NCBI GenBank assembly: GCA_023333565.1
Contig: JAJKFH010003354.1
Location: 434,001-498,000, forward strand
Source of the DNA: Puffinus mauretanicus
Taxonomy: Eukaryota > Chordata > Aves > Procellariiformes > Procellariidae
Length of the DNA stretch: 64,000 nucleotides
Direction of reading: 5' to 3'
A program made the translations under genes and the position numbers. Of the stretch, positions 12,001 to 24,000 are shown in pieces (position 1 is the first letter of the stretch; each line of letters begins with the position of its first letter). The notes below the pieces were generated by a model, which did not search any database, was not told the origin of the DNA, and saw only the letters and a program-made list of their open reading frames with translations.

Positions 12001-15000
12001 GCAGTTTTCTGTGTCCCGTTTGGGATGCTACTTCTTTTTTTTAAGCCCAGTGGGAAGTGCAGAGCAGAGCCACAAAACTGATTCCCATCTGGCTTCCAGG
12101 CTGGTTTATCACACGAGACTTAAGATCAGACATTTTTTAGCCAAACTCAGGGTGCCTGAGGTGACTTGATTTCTGCATCGAAGAGGGAGGAAATACCAAA
12201 TGTTAAAGGGCTCTTTAATCTTGCGGTGAAAGGCAGGAGAGCTGGAGGGAGGAAACTGAAGACTTATAATTCAAATGGGAAATGAGAGCTCAAGTTGATT
12301 AACCCCGGGAGCAGGCTGGAGGGAGATGGGGCAAGGCAACGCTTTCCCCCTCTGTCGCTGCCTGAGTTATCAGGAGCAGAGCGCAGGGGGCTGGGGGAAG
12401 ATTTGTGCTTTGGGTTTATAGAGATGATCTCCTGCCCTGTTGGGGCTGGTGTTCACGAACCCTATAGATTAGTGCGTGCAATATCAGGGCCATCCAACAG
12501 CGATGCTGCACCTAGGCGTTTGGCAATAATTATTGGTGTAATCCTGCAAGCCGGTATCGCCAGACACCTATTTCTGAATCCCAGCCCAGAGGATTCCCCA
12601 TCAAATGAAGAGTTGTTTGAAAGACGGGCAGGTAGCACCACCCTTCCTGCTCCCACGTCCGATGATCCCCATTTTGGTACGGGGGTTTGTAAAAAATGGA
12701 ACGGCTGCCACACGTTTTTTAGGGCACTTCAAACCCCCCAGCACAATGGGATCTGCACCTCAGGGTGTTTTCCTCAGTTGCATTTGGCATAAAATCCCTT
12801 TTATCCTCAAGAGGAGAGAAAAGTGTGGTCCAAGGGCAGGGAAACAAGAGCAGCCCCTCTCTCCCTGCAGCTCCCGCATCCTCGCATCCCGGATGGCTCC
12901 CGCAGCCGAACTGAACTCAGCGGAAGGCAATGCAAAGGGAGCGAAATAGAGCCGGTTGTTTTGCCGTCAGCAGCAGCTGTAATCACGAATTTTACCTGTT
13001 AAAAGGTTCATGGGGCCCTAGAGAGAAGCAGCCTGTAATAGCCCAAGAGCTTACTCTCGGAGGAGCAATTTCTGGCTGGCAGGAGTTAATGGGGGAAGCA
13101 AATTAACAGAGATAAAGAGGCAGGATGAGCCCAGGTACACGTGCCCATGCGAGAAGCGGTGGCCGGATCTGTAGACGAGCCACTTCTTTGGCATTACAGG
13201 GCCATACCAGCCAATTCCTGCCTCATCCATCTCCCAAATCCCCTGCAGTTAAGCTTACTCATTTTCAGAGTTAATTCAGATAAAAGCCCCTGGTTGTCTC
13301 CACATGAATAAACCCATAGTCACTTAATTTTCCTACCTGATATCTTCTTGGCCTTTTCTATTTCTCTCTTTCCTGTACCTCCTTCTTTGCAGGAATACTT
13401 TTTTTACTCCCCCTTTTATTTCCATTTTTCTCTTTCCTGTCCTAATTTTATCTGTTCCTTTCCTCCTTTTCTCCTTTCTCTCTTTTCCTTTCTTTTTTAC
13501 GCTGCCACCTGCCATCAGTAAATCATTTCTTTAGAAAGCAGCAGCCTCTCTACTTTTCTATGAGGTGCCTTATTGCTGGCATCTCAGAGCAGGAAACTGC
13601 TAAAATTGCAGAGGAATTGCAGAATGAAGGAGAGTTATTATCCCCTGCAATTTCCCACCACCCCAGTAAATGGCAGCTTTATGAGACGGCATGCGTACGG
13701 GTCGTCTTCAAAACCTCGGCGAGGTCTTGGCAACCCGTGGGCTTGCCTCGCCGCTGCCTTGTGATGCTCTCCGCACGTCTGCAAATTGAACATCGACCCG
13801 TGCTAAAGAGCAGCAGCGTTTTACAGCCGGTCTGCACGCAGATGAGCCGTGACCCAATGTAGGATGGATGGGAACGTCCATGTGGTCTCACCCTATGGTG
13901 CCATCTGATCCACCCAGATCACCTCTGCATAAGCCTGGGAGATGTTTCTCTAGCCTGTCCCACAAAAACACTAGCCTGTCCCTCATCACTGACCTGTCTT
14001 TTATTCCTCCTTCTGTCTCCTCACCATGTTTCAGTAAAGAATTTCAATTTTAATTGGACCAAAATAAATTAATTTTTTTCCTTACGTGTTTTGGTGAGTC
14101 AGAAACTTCCCGGGTTCATTAGCCACTAGGTGAAACTATCATCCAGCTAGTTAAAATCCAGCAAAACAGGTCTATCATCTCTGCAAACCTGACAGCGTAA
14201 TGGCCAGGGCTGGACTAACCAGCATTTCTTGGAAGTCCTTCATTTAGGATTTATTTTCCCTTAACTTCGACCATCTGAAAGTCTCATTACATACTTCTAG
14301 GTGAGATTAAATGAGATGAATCCAGGTCTTTGTTTCTGCAACAAAAAATGTGGGAATAGTGCTAAATAACTGCACCCCATCCTGACTTTTCCGTCTCCTT
14401 CATGTGCTCCTGGCAGGTCTCAGGGTTGGGGTTTGGGTGCAAGGAGGTGCCCAGCTTGCTTTTGTTATAAATCAATTCATTGCTTTTTTGCTTTCAAATC
14501 AAAATATTCACCAAAGCTACACTGCCGTGCTTCCCCTGTGTGGCTCAGGGAATAATTGCTGTACACTGAGATATCCACCAGCTAGGAATATTATCATTTT
14601 TACCACAGCAAGCAGATAATTTACCGTTGCTAACACGGAAAAGAACAAACAATTTATGATCCAGGCCAGTAACTATTTGTACAAGCTTTACTGTGTGTGC
14701 CTTAAATATATATTGGCCAAAATCATGAGTACTGCAAACATCACCAAGTGGCAGGTTAATGTGTAGACGTTAATAGGCATTAATAGTTATGTTATTCCAT
14801 TCAGGTATACTGGGTACGTTAAATGCATAGCAGGTGTGTTACCCAGACATGGATGGTTAGGGAGGCATTTAAAGTTCAAAGTTGCAATATTTTAGGTGGG
14901 TTTTATTTCTTTGAAATAGCAGCAAATTAATTGCACAGCGCTAAATAATATATATATTATTATTACTATATATATAATATTAGGTGCTCAGCAGGATGCT

Positions 15001-18000
15001 GTTTCCCTTCCCACAGGAAAATGTGAATTTATATGATGGCTCTGCGCTCCCAAGGCACGTTAGAGCCAGGAGATCTACTGAGCACGAGACACACACGGTA
15101 AAGACCCCGTTTCACCGCGGCGGCTTCGGTATAGCCTGTGTGCAAGAGCAGAGCCACCAGCGTGATCCAGGAGGAAGCGGTGACCCTTCCTTATCGGATC
15201 CATCGCAGGTTCATCCCCCTGGTGCCCCAGGAGCTTGGAAATCCCCGTCTGGATCCGCGGTGAGTGAAGACCCCATACCAGGGTGTCTTCAAACAGATGG
15301 AGGCAAGGGGAACCCCAGTTGCCCACTTGTGCAAAGTCACGATGAATGTAGAGGGGGGGTGAAAGGTTAGTGATAAATATTAATAAATAAAGCCAGAAAC
15401 AGCTGCAGAAGAAGCTGTTTTTCTTGGCAGAGCAGATTGTTCTCCCTGTATCTGGCAAGGGAAATGTGATGCTCGGAAAACAGAAGTGGGGAAAATCAAA
15501 CTTAATCAGTGAAGGAACATAATAACCTGGTTCGTGAGGAAAGCAGCATAACTGAAGGATGTTTTATGTCCTGAGAGTGTAGAAGATATTTGTATGTGTG
15601 TTTAAACGTGTAAATATATGTGTGTGTTTATAAACAGATACATCTCTGTATGTATATACCTGCACAATTACATTGCCGACTTTAACAAAATATGCCAGAA
15701 ATTGAAAGTGCAAAGAGTTGATTTTTACAAAATTTAAGACAGAAAGATCTATTTCCAGGAGTTAAGGATGAAAAATTCTGAACAACAGATTTTCCCCTAA
15801 GTTTGAATGAATTCCTTTGAAAGCGGTGAGTGACCCTCGCCCTGCGTTCCCAGGAGGAATGGCAGCACTGAGCTGAGATTGTCCATGCCATGAGAAAACA
15901 CATCTCTTCTCATAGCCCTCCGTAAAGGGCCAGGGTTAAGGTGGGACATCTGTGCCATTGGCAAAAGCCCAGTACTGAGGCATTTCTTGGTTCACGGACC
16001 CTGGCAGCCCATATGCAACGGACAGCACCAAGTCTCAGATGTCCCATCCGGGCTGGAGTAGATCAGAAGGAACCTGGAGGCCACCCTATATCCAACCAGG
16101 GGCACTTCGATGGGGGTCTCATGATCCCTGGTAACACACAGCTTCCCTACGAGATGCCTCCAGTCTCTCCACTAGCTGCCTAACATCTTGCTGCTCAGAG
16201 ATGTCTTTTCCATGGCTTAGGGGCGAAACGTTTCTCCAACTGCTCTCCCACTTTCCTCTTTTCTTTTTCAATTCAAGGCATACCCAGGTCCTCATCACCC
16301 GAGGAGAATTAAGGTACAGCATTCATGTTGTGCTCCACTTATGGCAGCTGCATGCGGTGAAGACGCAGCTGGTTCTTTCTCCCATCACGCCGCATCCCAG
16401 CCCCGTTCTGTACCTGCTTTTTTTTTTATTACAGAAGGAGGACACTGGCCCAGCAGATCCACCTTCCCATGGCCAAAAGGTCGGTTCTTTTGTTTCGCCT
16501 TTTAGTGCAGATACCAAACAGCGCTGGGGAGAGGCAGGGTAGTGATCCATCTTCCCAGAGCAGTCTCATTTGGAGGCTGAGGAATCACGGGTGAAAATTG
16601 GCCAGTCTGGTGGGTTCAAGGGGTAGTAATCAACAGTTTAGGCCATTGGTAATGAGCAGAGATCCCAGGCTTGATCCAAACATGGGTTTTGTGGGTTGGG
16701 GATCCTTAGTTCCTCCTCTGTGAACTTCTCCCATCTCCCTTAAACTCATGGCATCTTTTAACATCTGCAGTAGCCTAGGGCAGGGAGACCCTCAGCTCAC
16801 CAAGCATATCTGGCCCTTACTCTGCAATTTATGTTTTCTCTCTCTGTATTTCCACTGCACGGGATAGGAGGATAGGAGGTCAGGGACATCCCCAACCTGG
16901 TTTGGGAATGCAAGTGGTGGAAATGAGGGGTTCCTCCATAGAGGTTTGCCAAAAGCTGATGTAGGAACAAGGGCAGCACCCTCCTGGTCCAAAGCGGGAA
17001 GGAAAAAATGTAGCAATGCATGTTTGCAGTTGAAGATGTTGCCTGTTGTTTTCCAGGGAGAAATGGGAGCTCCGGGAGCCCGTGGAGACAAAGGAGAAAA
17101 GGTAGCGATACCGCTTTTCTGGCCTGAGCCTCTGGGAGCAGGAAAATGCTCCCTGTGCTAAAAGGGTCTGGAAAGGGAGAGGCAGCTGGAGACGTGCTGA
17201 TGGCAAATTGAAATAAGACACACTTAGTCCACATTCCATAACAACACCAGAGACATCTCGACCAAGTGTTAGTGGAAATTCAGTGTCCGTGCTTTTGAGT
17301 TTCAGGGGATCCCGCTTCATATTTAATGCAGTTGCACCATAGCCACTTCTCATGCTAAGGTCGATGGGGTTCAGGCTCGCAGCGTGAGCCTTAATGATGA
17401 CCTCGTTCATTCAGGGCCTATGGCAGACTGTGCCGATGTAAACTGGGAATGCTGCAGTCCCACCTTTATCCCTGAACTTGGCTGTGTGTTTCTGTTCCCT
17501 CCCTTCCAGCAATGCTAACACGCATCTGCCAGGCGCTCAGGAGTAAAAGCAAAAATTCAGGGTTTTTTCCTGACGTTCATTTTCTGCTGGATCAGTGAAC
17601 TAAACCAGGTGACAGACAAGCAAAAGCCAGCCCCGGCACGAGGACAGGGATGGAGGAAGGGCCACACAAAACACCATTTCATGAACACTTTTGGCAGCAA
17701 AGGCTTATAGGGACCAAATGGCAGATCTGGGGTGGTGGGACCCAGATATTCAGGAACAAGGCAGGGTTCTTGTTAAAAGGCACAGCCCGATGGGGAAGGG
17801 GGACTTTGCATGGGCTACCGTTTGAACACCGGTGTGGTGCAGCGTCCTGGGGACACAGGCGTGAGAAGGGAGGGAGGAAGGGGAGGCGGCTGGAAGATGG
17901 ATGGTTTTTGTCTTGCAGGGGCAGCCTGGGGAGATGGGAGAACCTGGAGAAAAGGTGAGCTGTGGAGTCGGTACCAGCAGCTGGAGCAGGACAGCGTTAC

Positions 18001-21000
18001 CAGCTAAGTGGCCCAAATCCAGCACTGGAGATTGCCGTAGTCATACTGGGTCAACCCAGTACTCCATCTCGTTCCTAGGAGAGCGTGGCTCTGTGTTAGG
18101 GCATTTGGCTCTTCCCCGGTCACCAGCCGCTGCCCACCTCCTCTGGGGAAAAGAGGTGGAGGTCAGAGGGACCGGTTGCTCCATGCTGCCATAGGCTATG
18201 AGCACAACTGGAAACCTTTGCTCTTTCTCAGGGTTGCGGAGCTGAGAAACTGAGGCGGAACTTCACGTGACCTCTCACACAGGCTTGGTAACTCTCTCTT
18301 TATTTCACAGGGCATCAAAGGAGACAGAGGTGAAAATGGTCAAAAGGTAAAGAACAACCTTGGTACCACAGTCAGGGGTGCCTCTTCTTACACTGTGAGA
18401 GCTTGCCTCCTGCTCGCCCTCCTCCTTTTGCCATGCCTAGCCTCCCCATCTCAGGGGGAGGTGTCCAGGTAACCTCCTGAGATGTGGGCTTAGTGTGGCC
18501 AATCACTCGCTGGGGACCCAGTATCTCTCTGTTGATGAGGGAGGGACTCCAGATGGCTCACATAGACAGGACACCCACCTTATAAATGAGTAATGTCAGA
18601 AGATGAGAGTCTCACCCAGAGTCCTCTGATACCATCTCCAGCAATATTCCTGCAACTCAGCTCCTTCTTTTCTATAGCTCCCCCTCAGCAGCTTTGTCTT
18701 TCCAGGTCAGATAAGGCTTCCCATCATCTAGAGGAGATGTGATGGTCAGTGAGGGCTCTGTAGAAACCCTCAATGTAGGATCAGCTCTGAGGGACCTCAG
18801 CTGGGTGTCCAGGGAGCAGCATGAAGCATCTCATTTTGATGGGCCCACAGTGGAAGGAGTGATCTTGATTTTTCCTGACCTTCTTTTCTTCACAGGGAGA
18901 ACCAGGAATTGGGTTCAGAGGTCCCATTGGTCAGGCTGGGCCACCTGGATTTAAGGTAAGACTTTCTTCTCTTCTAGATAGGATCTCACTTGTTTTTTTC
19001 CGGGTCTTTCTCTTTGTAGTCCTTGCTTTCCACCGCTGGTGGGGAGCACAGAACTGGCTTGGGCTACAAAGATAAAGCACCAAAGCCAGTCCCAGCCTGG
19101 GAAGGAACACCATCACATGGATCTGGGACAGAGGGAGTGCTCTGTGTCCTCCAAAGGGCTATTTCAAAGCAGGTGAGGTCCAGAGGATAAATATCATAGA
19201 ATCATAGAATGGTTTGGGTTGGAAGGGACCTTTAAAGGTCATCTAGTCCAACGCCCCTGCAATGAGCAGGGACATCTTCAACTAGATCAGGCTGTGAAAT
19301 ACGGCTATGAAAAAAATCCAGGGAATTGTGGTCTCAGCAGAGATGCGTTTCTGTGATCCCTTGGGATGTTGAAGGTCTGCAGCGTTTGAATTCACTGGAG
19401 AGCTCTGAAGGTCTATAGGTAAGGTAAGGGCTCCCCGCTTAGCAAGTCATGGTACAGCCCTTTCTCCAGCCCTAGGACTTCTTTTATGGACCAGGGCTGG
19501 AGGGGGTGGCCTCAATTCTGTGTACTGGTCATGTGAATTCAAGGAGACACCCCAGGCTTTCTCCAGGACCTTTAGGGGGGGCATTTAATCCCACCTAAGA
19601 TCCAAATTCCTTGTGATTCACTCAACAGGGTGAGCCAGGGGGGCCAGGACCTCCAGGAGCTCAGGGCATCCAGGGTATTCGTGGCAATGCCGGCACCCCC
19701 GGGTCACAGGGGGACAGAGGGGCTCCAGGTCTGCCCGGGATGCCAGGACAGAAGGTAGGTGGTGTGCGGTGAGGGGACAGCATGTATTGTGTTAACCACC
19801 TTAAGGCGAGAACAATGATGGCCCTACTGAGACTGTCTACGCCACGTCACCCACCACTGTGGGTCAAGCCCCCACCTATCCAGGTCTCCAGACCCTGAGC
19901 CTATATGTAGTCAGTGAAGAGAAGCAGGAACAAAGCCTGGTGGCAAAAAGAGGGGTAACAGCATTTATTAGATCAACTGATGTTGTTGGGAAAAAAACAG
20001 GCCAAAAGGTTTGGCACAGGGGGATGTCCTTTAAGTTCAAAAATAAAAAAAGCAGTGGAGCTCCAAGCAAGGTGGGGACCTGTTGTTCTTCTTTTAAATT
20101 TAGTGATGTGACTTGATGAGATGACAGGGAAGAAAAGGGATGGCGATACCACAGGGGATATCAGCAAGGGGTTTGGGGGTCATTAGCCCCTGGGAACAGA
20201 CAGAGCAATGGGTAAGTCTCATTGCAGGGACATGGAGGCTTAGCTGGAGGTGGGATGGGGGACAGCAATGTGCCTAAACTCAGGGTCTCGGTGTAGCTGG
20301 AATCCCCTCTCCTCAACAACAAGAGGCCCACACGAGGAGGACATTCCTCCCGCTTGCTGCCAGTGCAGGGAATACCCGGAGGCACCAGCTCCTGCTTTCT
20401 GTCTGGATGGGAGAAAGCAGGACCTTTCCCATCAGGGTGTTCTCCTCCTTAAAGGATTTTGTTTTCAAGGGGGAGCGTGGAAAGAGAGGCCGGAATGGAT
20501 TTGCTGGGCCCCCAGGACCATCAGGATCCCCAGGAAATGAGGTGACTTTTGTACATTGCCCCTGTGTCTTTTGAGCAGCAGAGGGATGGCTGGGGGAGAG
20601 CTTGAAGCCCTGGTACCTGGGCTGGGTGTGCTTTCACCCTCTTGGAGCACTGGGACAGGAGATCATTGAGGACTTGCAAAGCAAAGTCCTCCCTTCTGTT
20701 TTGTTTTCCTTGCCCTCCAGGGGATTCCCGGGACACCTGGACCCAAAGGCAACAAGGTCAGTGCCAAGCTGCGAGGCAGGTCACAAGTAGCTGAAATCTG
20801 GAGTGGCAATGGGACAGCCCACTGCCCTCCCCTGGCTCCTTATCCCTGCCCCCATCCAGCTACTTCATCCCTCTTTCACCCTCATGCCCTTCTTCCCCAT
20901 GGTTGCTGGAGCATCCTCCAGAGAGAGCAGCAGAAAGTCAATGGAAGTGAGTCTCTTGACTCTTTCTGTGACTTTTAAATCATGGTCAAACTAATCAGCA

Positions 21001-24000
21001 ATCATGTGATGTGGTGTCCTTGCTCCGAATGAGACCTCTGGGATTCTCTGATCTGCAGGGAGAAATCGGTGTTGGAGCAGCTGGCCCGAGAGGTCCCCGC
21101 GGACTGCCTGGCCCCCAGGTAGGTCCCTCCATAAATGTTCCTGCCTTGGCTTCTTGCAGCCTACCCTATTTTTGAGGCAGCTTTATACCATCACCCCCCA
21201 CTCACCCATCTTAGAAGATGCCTAAAGGGCTGATTTCAGAGCCCTCCTCAATTTTTCACCAGCCAGATTTGGAGGTGATGGACACTGCTATGCCCAGCTG
21301 AACCTGGTACTGACCAAAATCTGTCCACAGGTCACAATTAGCATCCCCTCCATAATTAGACACCCTCAAGCATTACAGATCGCACTGGTCAACTGCATGG
21401 CCAAGTGAATCCTGCCCCACTGACTGTGTTGGCTGTGCTTTCACTGGCTAGATGGGAGCGTTGAAGTCAATATCTACACCCCTACATCTACCTGTTTTAA
21501 TCCTAGCAGCTTGGTGAGGAACCACCTCGGTTTTGTAGTTTTGAGGATGCTACCTGCAAGCTCGTTCCTTCAGAAATCTGCCTCCAGCTTTTTTATCCTC
21601 ATTCCTCTCTTCCCTCCCATTGTCCTGGCAGAGGGAAACCAGCCCCCATCATCCTTGGGGCAGCAACGTTCACTTTTCCTCACGCTGCTGAGAAGTTTTG
21701 GTCTCCTTCTGACAAAGACCCCAGGGAGACCCTCTTGAGTCGTAATCAGAGGCCATGTTTCAATTTGTTGCTTCTGTGGCTGTTTCATGAATAAACTGAT
21801 TTTATGCTGCAATCCATTTCGACAAACTCCCCATCTGCCAGCAGAACCGTTCAATGAGGCCCCTGAGACAAAACACTTAATGAGAATGTCATCAGCTGTG
21901 AAAGGTCTGGGGTAAACCTCGCTCAAGCTTCATTATCTGAAGGAAATGATGAAATAATGTTTCTGCTCTTCTGACTCCAGCATAAATCTGGAGTGAATCA
22001 CAGAATCTCAAATTACATTGGCTTTATATGAGAGATCTAAATTTGGCCTCACAGGACGATGCCTAAATCTAGGCATCTTAAAGACAGGTAGGTCTTGTAG
22101 GATCTACCTAGGGAGGTCATAAAAGGACTTCAAAGACCCACCAGCAGAGCTATCCCTTGTAGCAAGGTTTATAAGGAGCCAATAGCACGCTTAAAGGGAG
22201 GCTCAGAACAAGGTTTGCAGCATCTGGAAACCACAGCTGGGCATGAAGGTAAGCCTCACGTCGGTCTCCAAAGGCGCAAGTTACTGTTGAGCAGTTGACT
22301 GGTGGCCTCTTCCTTCTGAAAGTCAGTGGTATGAGTTCCAAATGAATTCCTGGCTGCCTTATTTATTGTGGAGAGTCCTGCTGAAATCATGTTCAGCAAT
22401 GAGTTATGAATGTGCAGAAAAGCTCCTGAGCCCTCTAATCAGGGGAAAGAAATCCCTCTGTGCCAGGAACACCTCAGACCTCCGTTCCTTGTTGCACACG
22501 CCTTTGTCAGCTATAGGTACATCTTGGGGAGGGACACACCAGGTCATCCAGCCTCAGATGGCTTCTTCTGAACTAGTCCTACCAGAGCCTCTCTATACCA
22601 ACACCTTTTTGGAGTGATTTAAATCATGCTAAATCAGGTGCAGATCATCTCACAAATGCCTGTTTTGCTCAGGGACTGAGGAGAAGCTGAAGCTTGAAAC
22701 TTCAATCTGACCGAAGCATTATTCTCTAAACACTGCAGTGTCTACCTGCAGTGACATGTGGATGACCTCAAGCCTTTTAGGCTCTTTGATCCAGATCCAT
22801 AGGAGCATTAAGGCACCTAATCCTGATGGAGGTATAAGTGAAGAGGTTGGAGAACTCCTTCGAGGATCTGGGCTTCTGCATGCTTGATTCCTGTAGTCCC
22901 CAGTGGGAGGGTTTGCAGAGTTGGGACTGTGCGTGTTGCATTTCTCTTTGCTGATGGCCATCACTACCCTTCTCCATCCTAACAGGGTGACGAGGGCATC
23001 GTGGGAGTCCGGGGCCCCACCGGCACGATGGTGAGTGTTAAAATAGCACGGAGGGCTGATTTTACAGCACGGACAACAGTGGGCCCAGGGCTGGCAAAAT
23101 CCCCATGAGCAATGAAAAAAATGAAATGGGTTGATGCTTTCAGTGGAAAATAGAGACTTTGGGAACCTGAATTCCGATGTTGTGTTGGGATGAGTGAGTG
23201 TAAATCCTGTAGGCAGCTGTGAGACATAAAGTGTCATGCAGAGCACAATTGCTTTATGCTCTTGTCCATTTGGCTGGCTCATCTACAGGCTGCTTTTGAA
23301 GTCCTCCTGAAATATCACTCCCTCTCTGTTCTTCTTCGTCAGGTCTGCTTGCCTGTGTGAGTTTCAGGGTCTTGTTCTGTTGTAAATTCCCTTTTCACTG
23401 AGTCGGGGGAAACGCAGATCACAGTTGGTATTTCGACAAACACCTTTTTATTTATTAGGCTGTTATCTCTAATGGAATGAATCTGTTATTACAAGCAAGA
23501 TGGGCCTTCATGAAGTTCCTCAGAAGGCCAAGGGTGGTTGCAGTACCAGATTTCATCCTGGCATCTCATCCCTGAAGGGCTGATCCTCAGCAAGACTGGC
23601 CCTTGCACCACAAAGGCTTGTAAGATGATGTGTCCCAGTGGTCAGAGCAGCAGCGCAGGGCACAGTGGGGTGGCAAAGACCAGGTTTTGTGCCCTTTGGG
23701 ATGTGTCTGTGTTCTATCTCCTCCTCATCCATCCTGTCCATGCCCACCCCTCTAATGAGCTGCCAGTTCTGGAGATGGAAGGTGCCACCTCTCTGCATAT
23801 TCATGGAAGGTCGCTGGTCCCCAGTTTTGCAAACGGGTTACACCTGGGGTGACCACCATGGCTTTTCAGCTCTCCAGGTGTGGTTCCCATCCTGTTTCTG
23901 TCTTCAGGGGCTCCAACCTGCCCTGGGGGACATCTGGGGATCCCCATCACCCCCACCTATGAGGAGCGCTCCAAGAGCAACCCTTCCTCTATGGTTTCTG

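Larger units (their letters stand above)
10281..15016. other. 4.7-kb intron inside the hinge region
   Basis: No further collagen triplets or convincing exons were found. The 12.2-13.2 kb part is rich in motifs typical of conserved non-coding DNA (CAGCTG, TAATGG, GATAA), but conservation cannot be judged here. A long pyrimidine tract lies at 13329-13502 and an AT-rich palindromic stretch at 14943-14982. Confidence 0.5.

Noticed and set aside
12871..12954. 84-nt segment after tctctccctgcag, open in phase 0
   Set aside because: Only a poor donor (ccg/gttgtt); translation has no hinge or helix character. Kept as improbable.
13333..13515. Antisense Lys/Arg-rich open frame
   Set aside because: Translation of the complement of a pyrimidine tract.
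20935..20945. Exon before gtgagt near 20946
   Set aside because: No acceptor giving Gly-X-Y or a phase-0 length.
23910..23960. GGGCTCC... after cttcag resembling a Gly-starting exon
   Set aside because: Triplet pattern is not maintained and no suitable donor follows.
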